This document shows, one piece after another, positions 36,513-45,505 of a stretch of DNA of 64,000 bases. Below the pieces are notes generated by a model, which had not been told where the DNA came from, ran no database searches, and saw nothing but the letters and a program-made list of their open reading frames with translations. Every line of letters starts with the position of its first letter. Position 1 is the first letter of the stretch. Origin of the DNA: Blumeriella jaapii (taxonomy: Eukaryota; Ascomycota; Leotiomycetes; Helotiales; Drepanopezizaceae); NCBI GenBank assembly GCA_009599575.1, contig VWND01000066.1:460873-524872 (forward strand), given 5' to 3'. A program made the position numbers and the translations under genes.

Positions 36513-37932
36513 TTATCCTTCCGTCCGAAAAAAGCGCGTTCTCGAGCTTTTATTTATTAATACGTCGCTATCCAAATAATCGTACGAATCCAAATCTTCG
36601 GAATACGCTTTCAGCCAGTTTACAAGTTTTGCAAAAGAACCGAAAAGCTTTTTATACGTCAAATAAAAATCGCGCATTTTCAAAAAAGCATATATAAAAT
36701 CAAACGCGAAATACTACGTAAAATTTTTATTTAAATTTATTCAAAAAGCTTTGTATTAAAAGATTTTCCGCTGTATTCGATAAGCGATTAATTTTTCGAT
36801 TTCGTATTTAAGCTTATTAATTATATTAATAAATTCAAAAGCTAAATTAACCTGATTTGAAAGCGCGTCGTCAGCTGCTTTACGTAATCGATTAGCGTAA
36901 AAAACTAAATATACGTTTATAATATTAAAAAAGTCTAGTTTAAAAGCGTTATCGAAAATTTTAATTATAATTTTAAAAAAGCCGTTTGTAAAATTGTCGA
37001 GCTTACGAAAAGGTCGGAAAGTCGGAAATAAACGCATATCGAGCCATACGTAATCGCTAACGTTAAAATCGATCGCGCGGCGAAATTTATTCGTATTTTT
37101 TTTTATTTTATCGTAAGCTTATTAAAAATACGATTTGGCGAGGTTCCAAGCGTCGTAATGGCGGCGAGCGTACGCACGAGCTTCGTTTGCGTTTAGCTTA
37201 TATAAAAAATTAAAAAAAAAAAATATCGAGCTTTTAATTTTAATTAATATAAGAAATATAATCGTATATAATTTCAAAAAATAAAAGGCCATTTAGATTT
37301 TCGTAAAAAAAAACTATTTAAACGAAATCCATTATTAAAAAAAATTCGTTCCAATCGTTTTAATAAAAATTTACAAAAGGTCGAAAGCGTTTTTGCAAGT
37401 ATTAATTATAAATTTCGATCTGACCATCGGTTTCAAAATAAACGGCTATCGAAAGTTTTAATTGCGTATCGAATATTTTATTTAATTCAAATCAAAAAGT
37501 AAATTAATACAAAAGGCTACGATCGCTAATAATATTTTTTAAAAAGCCAAAATATTTGTATACGTGAAATATATACAATTTAGCGAAGCTTCGAACGTCG
37601 ATATTTTTATAATAAAAAATCGAAATAATCTATTTAGAAAAGCGATCTATTATTACGAATACGTTATCGTAATCGTATTTATTTTTATTAAAACTGCAAA
37701 AGTTTATTATAACGTGTTTTTAAAAATGGTTAAAAACAAAAAAAAGCTGAAAAAAGCCGGAGCGCTTATTTTTTAAAACAAAACTTTTTCGATAAACGTA
37801 GCAATTGCGATAATATTATTTTACGAAAGCTGTTATATCTCGCTAATAATATTAATCCGAAAGCAATTGCGTAGTTTTGCGAACGCTAAAATAAACGATA
37901 AAAATCTAATCGTATATTTTTCGTATAAAAGC
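36216..37932 (-). mobile_element. B3': second, shorter copy of the B3 insertion
   Basis: The 3' LTR (36216-36512), chromodomain (about 36756-36920) and integrase are present. It ends at 37932 just upstream of the integrase zinc region, where unit 3 starts. Insertion point, LTR duplication and most RIP changes are shared with B3, so this is a duplicate of the same event and not a separate insertion. Confidence 0.85.
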
Positions 37933-38177
37933 CTAATATTATAAGCGAGAGAATTTTGGTGGTCACCAACGTTGGTGACCAGTCTTGGCAGACCCTGGTG
38001 ACCAAAGAAAGTTGGTCACCAGGTCGGTTTTTTCGCAAAAATTATTCGATTTGAAAAATAAAATTATATTCGTATTCAGCTTATTAATTAATTATCTTTT
38101 GTACGCAAAAGCTTATAAATACGATTAATAAATTAAAAAGTTGTAATAACCCCCCCCTCTAACCCTAATCTTGGCAG
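37933..38177 (+). repeat. Unit 3 left end and first satA sequence
   Basis: Same start as units 1 and 2 and an unmutated palindrome (37961-37980). The hairpin (arms 37995-38005 and 38012-38022) has the loop AGAAAG instead of CTTTCT, so the whole hairpin is inverted relative to units 1 and 2. The satA array is interrupted at GGCAG (38173-38177) by B4. Confidence 0.9.
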
Positions 38178-38443
38178 TGTGACGATTCACTCTGTTGCCA
38201 CCTCTCGTGTCACCCCAGCAACTACGTATAGCTGCAAGCTCCCTGGTCTCCTGGTGGGTCTCCCCATCAACTGTGGAGACTATCATGTATATAAGGCTCT
38301 CTCCCCTTAGCAACCTCTGCCTTCTGCAGTTGTTGATTCTAAGTGAATATCTTTGTTACAGAACCAAAGGCTCGTTTCATACCATGTGAACACGGCGACC
38401 AGTTGACTGATCTCCCAGCCCTCCGACCGATTAGATCGTCACA
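38178..38443 (+). repeat. 5' LTR of B4
   Basis: Starts TGTGACG and ends CGTCACA. It carries the presumed promoter, with TATATAA at 38288-38294. Confidence 0.95.
38288..38337 (+). promoter_or_regulatory. LTR promoter: TATA box and presumed transcript start
   Basis: TATATAA (38288-38294) is followed 40 bases later by AGTTGTTGAT (38328-38337). That decamer is the exact complement of the sequence next to the LTR, which would make it the first bases of a self-priming transcript. The start site is inferred from this complementarity. Confidence 0.5.
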
Positions 38444-38445
38444 TT

Positions 38446-38455
38446 ATCAACAACT
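38446..38455 (+). other. Putative self-primer binding site of B4
   Basis: ATCAACAACT begins two bases after the LTR and is the exact reverse complement of AGTTGTTGAT at 38328-38337, located where the transcript should start. Tf1/sushi-type chromoviruses prime reverse transcription with the 5' end of their own RNA. No tRNA-type site was seen. Confidence 0.55.
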
Positions 38456-38566
38456 CTTTTTCTACGCTGGCGACGGCGTAAACTATCTCTCCCCTCGAAT
38501 TCCTCACGGGTCACACCAAGGTGATCGACCGGTCGTGAGAAGGCCTATTTCCGCACTTCGCGAAGG

Positions 38567-40057
38567 ATGGCTCCTGTTCAACGATCCCCCCCTCAGCAGA
38601 GCTTTTCAGCTCCTGCTACTACACCTCAACCTCCCTCCTCCTCTCAATCAGCGAAGAAGCAACCTCCCCCAGAAGCTTCTTCTTCTGAAGAACAGTCCTC
38701 CCCCCGAGGAAAGAAGAACAAAGGAAAAGGCAGAGCGCCAACCACTTCGCCTGCCACCTCCCAGCCTAGCGCTGAGAGCGTTCAGTTGAGACTCCTGCAA
38801 AATCAACTGAAAGAAGCGCAAGAGCGTGAACGACAACTTCTGGAGGCTATGCGATTGCGACAGACCCCTCAATCAGAGCGTTTGGTAGAATCTATCGAAC
38901 GTGCCTCTGCCAGTCGCGAATCTGCTGCTCCTCCCCCTCCTCGCAACGTCTCATTTCAACCAACAGACGCTGCAAACCAACCTCCACGCTCTTCGCGAAC
39001 TCTCTTTGGATCTCCCCCTGACGGCCAAGACCCTAGCGCGCCTTTTGAACGCTATGGTTCCCATTTATCTGCTGACTCTCGACTAGCTCGTATAGAGCGC
39101 GTTCCGAACCTTGAGTTTAAGCTAGATGATGGTGAAGATTACAAAGCACGCCACTGGGAGACTAGAGTTCTCGACAACCTCGAACTCTACCACGACTACT
39201 TCGCTGGCGATCGATCCCGCAAGAATTACATACTCGATCAGACCGAAGGCGTGGCAAGGGAGTTCCTGACCCCGCGTATCTTGGACCGTTCCGACCCTAC
39301 ACCTCCCGAAGAATTAGTGAAAGAGGTCGCCGATTTCCTGGCCGACCCTTCAGACGTTCAGAGGGCGGAAGACGAGTTCAAGATGCTTGCAATGAGTACG
39401 CACGACGACTTTTGGCGATTCTACCTGCGATTCTCCACCCTCGCAGCGAACGCCCAAATACGGACTGACAAACAGCTTCGAGACGCCCTTCGCGACAAAA
39501 TACCAAGGCGTCTGCGAGAAAAGCTGCACTTGGAATGGGCGCGTACAACGACCTTCAAGGATTGGCTCACCGCCGTCCGTCAAGAAGAACAAGGTCAGTT
39601 GGCTGAACGAACTCTATACGCGAGTCGCTCTTCAACCAAGTCTACCACCCATCAAGGTGGTAGGTCCTCAACCAAAGCGTACTACGAGTCAAATCGTACG
39701 TACGAGAGTCGTCCAAGTGCTCCACAGGCTCCCCCTCAGCCCCCTGTTCTTCTTCCTCCTCCTCCACGCCAGAACGCCCCCCCTGGCGTTCTTCCCTTTC
39801 GATCGGACCAACGACAACGCTCGTCCTCTACTCCACACCAGAAGGTTCGAGGCCAATCTGCACGACCCTCTACGGGCCGACCCTCGGTTCCACCCAAAGG
39901 CCCTCCCAGGCTGGTAGGTGTAAACGAGGTCGAACCGGCCGAGGATTCGCCCTCTGATAGTGGTAGTGAAGACGAAAACCCCCCTCCAGACGACTTCCAA
40001 GACGCACACGAGGAAGTCGAAGGCTCTCCCGCCAGTCGGGGAAACGCCCAGGCCTAA
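38567..40057 (+). CDS. gag: Gag of chromovirus B4 (496 aa)
   Basis: The uninterrupted frame begins [11 protein letters not shown], 124 bp after the 5' LTR. Residues 1-70 are Pro/Ser/Lys-rich and disordered-looking. Residues about 70-115 are rich in Gln, Glu, Arg and Leu and could form a coiled coil. About 185-345 resembles the retrotransposon gag core ([20 protein letters not shown]...[10 protein letters not shown]). The C-terminal ~130 residues are Pro/Ser-rich with an acidic end. It would form the virus-like particle. No cysteine occurs in the protein, so the usual CCHC knuckle is absent. Pol follows in the -1 frame and overlaps by 91 bp. This is the only long intact reading frame in the window. 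Confidence 0.9.
   Translation: MAPVQRSPPQQSFSAPATTPQPPSSSQSAKKQPPPEASSSEEQSSPRGKKNKGKGRAPTTSPATSQPSAESVQLRLLQNQLKEAQERERQLLEAMRLRQTPQSERLVESIERASASRESAAPPPPRNVSFQPTDAANQPPRSSRTLFGSPPDGQDPSAPFERYGSHLSADSRLARIERVPNLEFKLDDGEDYKARHWETRVLDNLELYHDYFAGDRSRKNYILDQTEGVAREFLTPRILDRSDPTPPEELVKEVADFLADPSDVQRAEDEFKMLAMSTHDDFWRFYLRFSTLAANAQIRTDKQLRDALRDKIPRRLREKLHLEWARTTTFKDWLTAVRQEEQGQLAERTLYASRSSTKSTTHQGGRSSTKAYYESNRTYESRPSAPQAPPQPPVLLPPPPRQNAPPGVLPFRSDQRQRSSSTPHQKVRGQSARPSTGRPSVPPKGPPRLVGVNEVEPAEDSPSDSGSEDENPPPDDFQDAHEEVEGSPASRGNAQA
39976..39982 (+). promoter_or_regulatory. Candidate -1 frameshift site between gag and pol
   Basis: The heptamer A AAC CCC lies in the gag frame as X XXY YYZ, within the overlap where the pol frame is already open (pol-frame stop TAG at 39964, gag stop at 40055-40057). 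A -1 slip here would join gag to pol. C in the Y position is less usual than A or T, so this is a candidate only. Confidence 0.35.
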
Positions 40058-40071
40058 GCAAAGCCTCCTTC

Positions 40072-41622
40072 TTGGGCGTGTTGCGCGATATGCGTTACCT
40101 TGACGTTCGAAAGCTTCTTGGTGGCGACTCACTGACAATCCCCGTTACACTCACCAAGAGTGGCCTTTCGTACAAGGTGAAGGCGCTCGCCGACTCTGGA
40201 GCGAACGGTTATGCGTTGATCGATTCGGCGCTGATCAAGTCCCTTTCCTTCTTTTTAAAACCTTTGATTCAACCTCTCCCGGCTCCTTTTCCTGTAAAAG
40301 GGTATAATGGAGCTCGTGGCCATTCAATTACACATTTTACGCTTCTCAACCTTATTGTTGACAATCGAATACAATCGTTTACTCCTTTCTTGATCACCAA
40401 CCTCGGAAATCATGGTGTGATTTTAGGAAGAGCTTGGCTGGCCGAACACCAAGTTCTACTAGACTGTAATAAACGCAAGCTTCATTGGCCGAAGTCTTAC
40501 CCTCCCACAGCCTCTTACGCTCGTTGTATTGAAGTCTCTCATTTGCACCCCCGAAAGATTCAATCTCGCCACCAAAACGACGCTGTGAGACGTGACAAGA
40601 ACCTTGACCAATTGTGGCAGACCTACGACGCTGTGCGGAGCGCGAAAAGGTCGAATTTCACTCGCGGTGCCAATTTCGATGGCGACGCCAGTGGGATAAT
40701 ACAAGAAATTACACCACCTTCCCAGGCTGCCGATCCCCCTTCTATTATTTCTTCTCCTTCTCTTCTCCCTTCGTCAGAACAGCTTCCTCGTTCTACGAAG
40801 AACAGTTACACCAAAGACCGAAAGAAGGCCCTCGCCGCGATGGCCTTTCAGCTTAATATAATCGATAGTTCAGACAAGCCACCTCCTGAACCTCCCAAAC
40901 GACCAGTTCGAAGACGAGTCCCTCAACCTACTGCTTACCCAATCTCCATCTGCCAGATCACTGCACACGCTTTCAAGCTGATCTCCAGAAAGGAAGCAGT
41001 TGAAGTGTTTTCAACCTCCCTGTATGAGATCGACAGAATACTAGACGACCTTACGTACAACACTTCCCTCAAGACCCAATCTCACAGTCTTTTCGAACGT
41101 TTCAGGACCAATGAAATATCGATTTCGACCCTTTCAACCAGCTTAGCAGAGCTAACTTCGAATGAACCTTCCCTCGAATCTCTTCCCCCGGAGTACAAAG
41201 ACCTCGAACACGTGTTTTCTAAGGCCGCCAGTAACGAGCTAGCCCCTCACCGGCCCTACGACCACAAGATCGAGCTCACTGTAAGTGAGAAAGAGCTGAA
41301 ATACACTCCTTTGTACAAGATGTCGATTCCAGAGCTCGAGATTGTCAAGACCTACCTGCAAGACAACCTTGACAAAGGTTTCATCGAACCTTCCACCGCT
41401 CCCTTCGCTGCTCCAGTGCTTTTCGCTAAAAAACCCGACGGTTCACTGCGTTTCTGTATCGACTATCGAGCCCTCAATAATGTTACTCGTAAGGATCGCT
41501 ACCCCCCCTCCCCCTCATCGATGAGACCCTTGCTCGTCTCTCGGGAGCGCGAATCTTTACGAAGCTCGATATTCGTCAAGCCTTTCACAGAATTCGAATG
41601 GACCCCGCCAGTGAAGAACTGA
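40072..41622 (+). CDS. pol: B4 pol part 1: protease and N-terminal RT (frame broken at ~41502)
   Basis: The open frame contains the aspartic protease motif [12 protein letters not shown] (catalytic D-S-G at about residues 41-43 counted from 40072), a linker, and the start of RT with [20 protein letters not shown] near residue 450. The first ATG is at 40090; entry is more likely by frameshift from gag. After RKDRY the frame leaves RT because a C run at about 41501-41507 has 7 C where 5 restore the frame; the residues from there to 41622 are out of frame. RT continues in the frame of the next entry from about 41509. The copy B3 keeps the in-frame tract length, which supports a 2-base expansion or a sequencing error. 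Confidence 0.85.
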   Translation: MGVLRDMRYLDVRKLLGGDSLTIPVTLTKSGLSYKVKALADSGANGYALIDSALIKSLSFFLKPLIQPLPAPFPVKGYNGARGHSITHFTLLNLIVDNRIQSFTPFLITNLGNHGVILGRAWLAEHQVLLDCNKRKLHWPKSYPPTASYARCIEVSHLHPRKIQSRHQNDAVRRDKNLDQLWQTYDAVRSAKRSNFTRGANFDGDASGIIQEITPPSQAADPPSIISSPSLLPSSEQLPRSTKNSYTKDRKKALAAMAFQLNIIDSSDKPPPEPPKRPVRRRVPQPTAYPISICQITAHAFKLISRKEAVEVFSTSLYEIDRILDDLTYNTSLKTQSHSLFERFRTNEISISTLSTSLAELTSNEPSLESLPPEYKDLEHVFSKAASNELAPHRPYDHKIELTVSEKELKYTPLYKMSIPELEIVKTYLQDNLDKGFIEPSTAPFAAPVLFAKKPDGSLRFCIDYRALNNVTRKDRYPPSPSSMRPLLVSRERESLRSSIFVKPFTEFEWTPPVKN

Positions 41623-43946
41623 CGACGTTTCGTACGCGTTACGGCGCCTATAAGTGCAAGGTGCTACCTTTTGGCCTCACTAATGGACCCGCAACTTACC
41701 AACGCTACATGAACGACGTTCTCTTCGACTATTTGGACGATTTCTGCACTGCATACCTGGATGACATTCTCATCTACTCGTCCGACCCTTTGGAACACGC
41801 CACACACGTTCGCAAGGTGCTCCAAAGGCTCGCTGACGCTGGATTACAGGCCGATATTCGGAAGTCTGAATTCAACGTTACACGGACCCGTTACCTAGGC
41901 TTCATCATCTCGACTGAAGGCCTAGAGGTAGATCCAGAGAAAGTCTCCGTGGTCGCCCACTGGAAGCCTCCTACTACTGTAAAAGGTGTACAGAGCTTCC
42001 TTGGTTTTTGTAACTTCTACCGACGTTTCATTCGAGACTACGGTATAATTGCAAAGCCTCTGGTCCATTTGACCAAGGCTAACGTTCCTTTCAATTTCAC
42101 TTCTGAGTGTCAGGAGAGTTTCGACCTCCTTACACTAGCCCTTACTACTGCACCAGTTCTACAACATTACAGGCAAGACCTTCCCTGCATGTTGGAGACT
42201 GACGCTTCCGACGGCGTAGTAGCTTCTGTGCTTTCGCAACTCCATGGCGACGACTGGCTCCCAGTCGCCTACTTCAGCAAAACCATGGCCCCCGCAGAGC
42301 TAAACTACGTCGTACACGACAAAGAGATGCTCGCAATCGTGAGATCTCTAGGCAACTTTCGTGCTGAACTGGCTGGCTCAGTTCATCAGATCAAAATAAT
42401 CACTGATCACAAGGCCTTGGAGTACTTTATGACCTCCAAACCCTTGAACGCTCGACAAGCACGCTGGGCCGAACTCCTCGCCGACTACAACTTCCTCATT
42501 ACGTACAGACCAGGTAAACACAACCCTCTGGCTGACGCACTGACACGTCGTACGAGCGAACTCGACCGCCAAAACTCCCTTAAACGCACCCAGCGCCTGC
42601 AAACACTCCTTCGAGCCGATCAGATCGATCACCGCCTTTTGACTGAAGAACTTCGACCGCCCACGGCCTCCGAAACAGCTGTTTCTATCGTTGAAATAGC
42701 TGATCTCTCACCCGCACTCCGTGTCGTTGACCAGCTTCTCCACGCTAATCGCACAGCTAGCAGCCTGATGGCCCTCCGAAAGGAAGCTGTACGAGACGCT
42801 ACGAGGGGGAACGACAACAACACTCCGTATACACTTGAACGCGACCTGCTGCTATATCACGGTCGCCTGATAGTACCAGACGTCGATCACCTTCGTCTGG
42901 CCCTTGTACGAGAAGTGCACGACCAGATCTCCACCGCTCACCCCAGCGCTCGCAAGACTACGCAATTGCTCTCGGACCAATACTATTGGCGAGGTATGAC
43001 AGCCTTCGTAAAACAATACTGTCGCAACTGCCACGCTTGTCGAAGGAGTTCTGTTCCAAGAGATAAGCGCCCCGGCCTCCTTCAGCCTCTTCCTGTTCCT
43101 GACCACCCTTGGGAGCACGTTACAATGGACTTTTGCAGCTTCAACAAAGACAAACACGGTTACGATAACGTGTTCGTAGTGATAGATCGCTTTTCCAAGC
43201 AGGCCATTTCGATCCCCTGCCACAAGAATATCGACGCTCGAGGCCTCGCCAAACTGTATATATTCCACGTGTACAGGTATTTTGGCCCTCCAAAGAGTAT
43301 CATTAGCGATCGTGGCCCCCAGTATTGGTCTACCTTCTGGTCTGAATTGAACAAAATACTCGGTACGCAACTGAAGCTTTCGACAGCCGCTCACCCTGAA
43401 ACCGACGGTCAGACCGAAATTTACAACCAATACCTGCAAAAACGCCTTCGACCCTTCGTGAACTTCTATCAAGACGATTGGAGCGAATTTCTCCCAATGA
43501 TGGATTTCGCCCAAATGGTCCTCCCTCACGAGAGTCTAGGTGGCCTTTCACCCTTTGAAGTTGTACACGGTTACACTCCCCACACCAATTGGAACTGGAA
43601 GCTCGATACTTCCCCCTCCCCCAACCCCTCACACAAGCTAAACGCAGACGAAGCTCGTGCGTACGCTCGCCGCCACTACGACGCCTGGAACCTCGCCAAA
43701 TCGCACCTCCAACAAGCCCACGACAAGATGAAAAGGAGTGCGAATAGGTCTCGCCGCGCGAACGATTTTGACGTTGGCGACTACGTATGGCTCGATATGC
43801 GCCCATTTCCGACCTCCCGGCCCTCCCGCAAGCTCGACAACCCTACAAACGGCCCTTTCAAGGTTGTAGCCAAAATTTTCGACAACGCTTTCAAGCTAGA
43901 CCTTCCTAGTACTATGAACGTACACCCAGTTTTTTTTTCACGCTAG
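41598..43946 (+). CDS. pol: B4 pol part 2: RT, RNase H, integrase
   Basis: The 782-codon frame from the ATG at 41598; its true upstream edge is about 41509. RT has [14 protein letters not shown] and the catalytic YLDD at residues 53-56. RNase H has TDAS (D about 202), a Glu in KEMLAIV (about 243) and TDHKALEYF (D about 269). Integrase has the HHCC region (VREVHDQ...CRNCHAC, about 437-481) and the DDE triad in TMDFCS (about 510), SIISDRG (about 570) and DGQTE (about 607). Together these would copy the RNA and insert the cDNA. The frame ends at a TAG just after a T run of nine (43930-43938), where RIPed copies have five; the extra bases shift the reading away from the chromodomain. Confidence 0.9.
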   Translation: MDPASEELTTFRTRYGAYKCKVLPFGLTNGPATYQRYMNDVLFDYLDDFCTAYLDDILIYSSDPLEHATHVRKVLQRLADAGLQADIRKSEFNVTRTRYLGFIISTEGLEVDPEKVSVVAHWKPPTTVKGVQSFLGFCNFYRRFIRDYGIIAKPLVHLTKANVPFNFTSECQESFDLLTLALTTAPVLQHYRQDLPCMLETDASDGVVASVLSQLHGDDWLPVAYFSKTMAPAELNYVVHDKEMLAIVRSLGNFRAELAGSVHQIKIITDHKALEYFMTSKPLNARQARWAELLADYNFLITYRPGKHNPLADALTRRTSELDRQNSLKRTQRLQTLLRADQIDHRLLTEELRPPTASETAVSIVEIADLSPALRVVDQLLHANRTASSLMALRKEAVRDATRGNDNNTPYTLERDLLLYHGRLIVPDVDHLRLALVREVHDQISTAHPSARKTTQLLSDQYYWRGMTAFVKQYCRNCHACRRSSVPRDKRPGLLQPLPVPDHPWEHVTMDFCSFNKDKHGYDNVFVVIDRFSKQAISIPCHKNIDARGLAKLYIFHVYRYFGPPKSIISDRGPQYWSTFWSELNKILGTQLKLSTAAHPETDGQTEIYNQYLQKRLRPFVNFYQDDWSEFLPMMDFAQMVLPHESLGGLSPFEVVHGYTPHTNWNWKLDTSPSPNPSHKLNADEARAYARRHYDAWNLAKSHLQQAHDKMKRSANRSRRANDFDVGDYVWLDMRPFPTSRPSRKLDNPTNGPFKVVAKIFDNAFKLDLPSTMNVHPVFFSR

Positions 43947-44325
43947 TCGACTGCGTAAAGCAGCTGACGACGCGCTCCCAGGTCAGGTTAACCCAGCCCC
44001 TGAACCTATCAATATAACTGGTGAGCTTGAATACGAAGTCGAAAAACTGATCGCCTGTCGAATGCAGCGGAAGACCCTTCAGTACAGAGCTTCTTGGGTA
44101 GGCTTAGATGAAGATCTCACGTGGTACCCCGCGTCTGACTTTATGTACGCTCCCCTGAAAGTGCGCGACTTTCATTTGGCGCATAAGGAGCTCCCCGGTC
44201 CTCCTGCAAAACTTGTAGACTGGCTGAAGGCATATTCCGAAGGTTTGGACTCGTACGATCACTTGGATAGTGACGTACCAATGGATAAAAGCTCGAGGGC
44301 GCGCTTTTTTCGGACGGGGGGGTAG
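43939..44325 (+). CDS. pol: B4 pol part 3: chromodomain C-terminus
   Basis: In the frame restored after the T run, the sequence reads [13 protein letters not shown] and then a chromodomain: YEVEKLIACRMQRKTLQYR followed by SWVGLDEDLTWYPASDF and a helix-like end. The aromatic positions of the methyl-lysine pocket are occupied by Tyr and Trp residues. Chromodomains of chromoviruses direct integration to heterochromatin, which fits the location in satellite DNA. The TAG stop (44323-44325) touches the 3' LTR, which starts at 44326. A G-rich purine tract (about 44312-44322) just before it could prime plus-strand synthesis. Confidence 0.85.
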   Translation, partial: HASRLRKAADDALPGQVNPAPEPINITGELEYEVEKLIACRMQRKTLQYRASWVGLDEDLTWYPASDFMYAPLKVRDFHLAHKELPGPPAKLVDWLKAYSEGLDSYDHLDSDVPMDKSSRARFFRTGG

Positions 44326-44591
44326 TGTGACGATTCACTCTGTTGCCACCTCTCGTGTCACCCCAGCAACTACGTATAGCTGCAAGCTCCCTGGTCTCCT
44401 GGTGGGTCTCCCCATCAACTGTGGAGACTATCATGTATATAAGGCTCTCTCCCCTTAGCAACCTCTGCCTTCTGCAGTTGTTGATTCTAAGTGAATATCT
44501 TTGTTACAGAACCAAAGGCTCGTTTCATACCATGTGAACACGGCGACCAGTTGACTGATCTCCCAGCCCTCCGACCGATTAGATCGTCACA
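44326..44591 (+). repeat. 3' LTR of B4
   Basis: I read it as identical to 38178-38443. It is followed by the target duplication GGCAG and the interrupted satA unit. Confidence 0.95.
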
Positions 44592-45505
44592 GGCAGACCC
44601 TGGTAACCGACTTTCTTTGGTCACCAGGTCGGTTTTTTCGCAAAAATTATTCGATTTGAAAAATAAAATTATATTCGTATTCAGCTTACTAATTAATAAT
44701 CTTTTGTACGCAAAAGCTTATAAATACGATTAATAAATTAAAAAGTTGTAATAACCCCCCCCTCTAACCCTAATCTTGGCAGACCCTGGTAACCGATTTT
44801 CTTTGGTCACCAGGTCGGTTTTTTCGCAAAAATTATTCGATTTTAAAAATAAATTTATATTTGTATTTAACTTATTAATTATTAATCTTTTATACGCAAA
44901 AGCTTATAAATACGATTAATAAATTAAAAAGTTGTAATAACCCCCCCTTTTTCTAACTCTAATCTTGGCAGACCCTGGTAACCGACTTTCTTTGGTCACC
45001 AGGTCGGTTTTTTCGCAAAAATTATTCGATTTTAAAAATAAAATTATATTTGTATTTAACTTATTAATTATTAATCTTTTATACGCAAAAGCTTATAAAT
45101 ACGATTAATAAATTAAAAAGTTGTTGTAATAACCCCCCCTTTTAACCCTAATCTTGGCAGACCCTGGTAACCGACTTTTTTTGGTCATCAGGTCGGTTTT
45201 TTCGCAAAAATTATTCGATTTAAAAATAAATTTATATTTGTATTTAACTTATTAATTATTAATCTTTTATGCGCAAAAGCTTATAAATACGATTAATAAA
45301 TTAAAAAGTTGTAATAACCCCCCCTTCTAACCCTAATCTTGGCAGACCCTGGTACCCGACTTTTTTTGGTCACTAAATCGGTTTTTTTTCGCAAGAATTT
45401 TTCGATTTTAAAAATAAAATTAAATTCGTATTTAGCTTACAAATTATTAATATTTTATAGGCAAAAGCTTATAAATATATTAATTAATAATAACGTTATT
45501 TAAGT
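44592..45505 (+). repeat. Unit 3 satA array, remainder
   Basis: Continuation of the satA unit split by B4, then about four further units, ending in the same diverged last unit as in units 1 and 2 (around 45337-45505). CTAACCCTAA-like and C-run segments are present. Confidence 0.88.

Larger units (their letters stand above)
38178..44591 (+). mobile_element. B4: un-RIPed family-B chromovirus (Ty3/Gypsy)
   Basis: A 6414-bp element with 266-bp LTRs that I read as identical, flanked by GGCAG (38173-38177 and 44592-44596). It encodes gag and a pol with protease, RT, RNase H, integrase and a C-terminal chromodomain. Its base composition is balanced and coding-like, in sharp contrast to the AT-rich surroundings and to B1, B2, B3 and B3'. 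It appears to be the most recent insertion in the window. Pol carries two frameshifts, both in homopolymer runs. Confidence 0.95.

Noticed and set aside
37564..37776. 70-codon plus-strand gene
   Set aside because: It is antisense to the RIPed integrase of B3', in a frame mirrored in other family-B copies.
38343..43806. Additional open frames on both strands within B4 (for example 39689-40138 minus, 42852-43529 minus)
   Set aside because: They are shadows of gag and pol in a GC-balanced element; none shows an independent domain.
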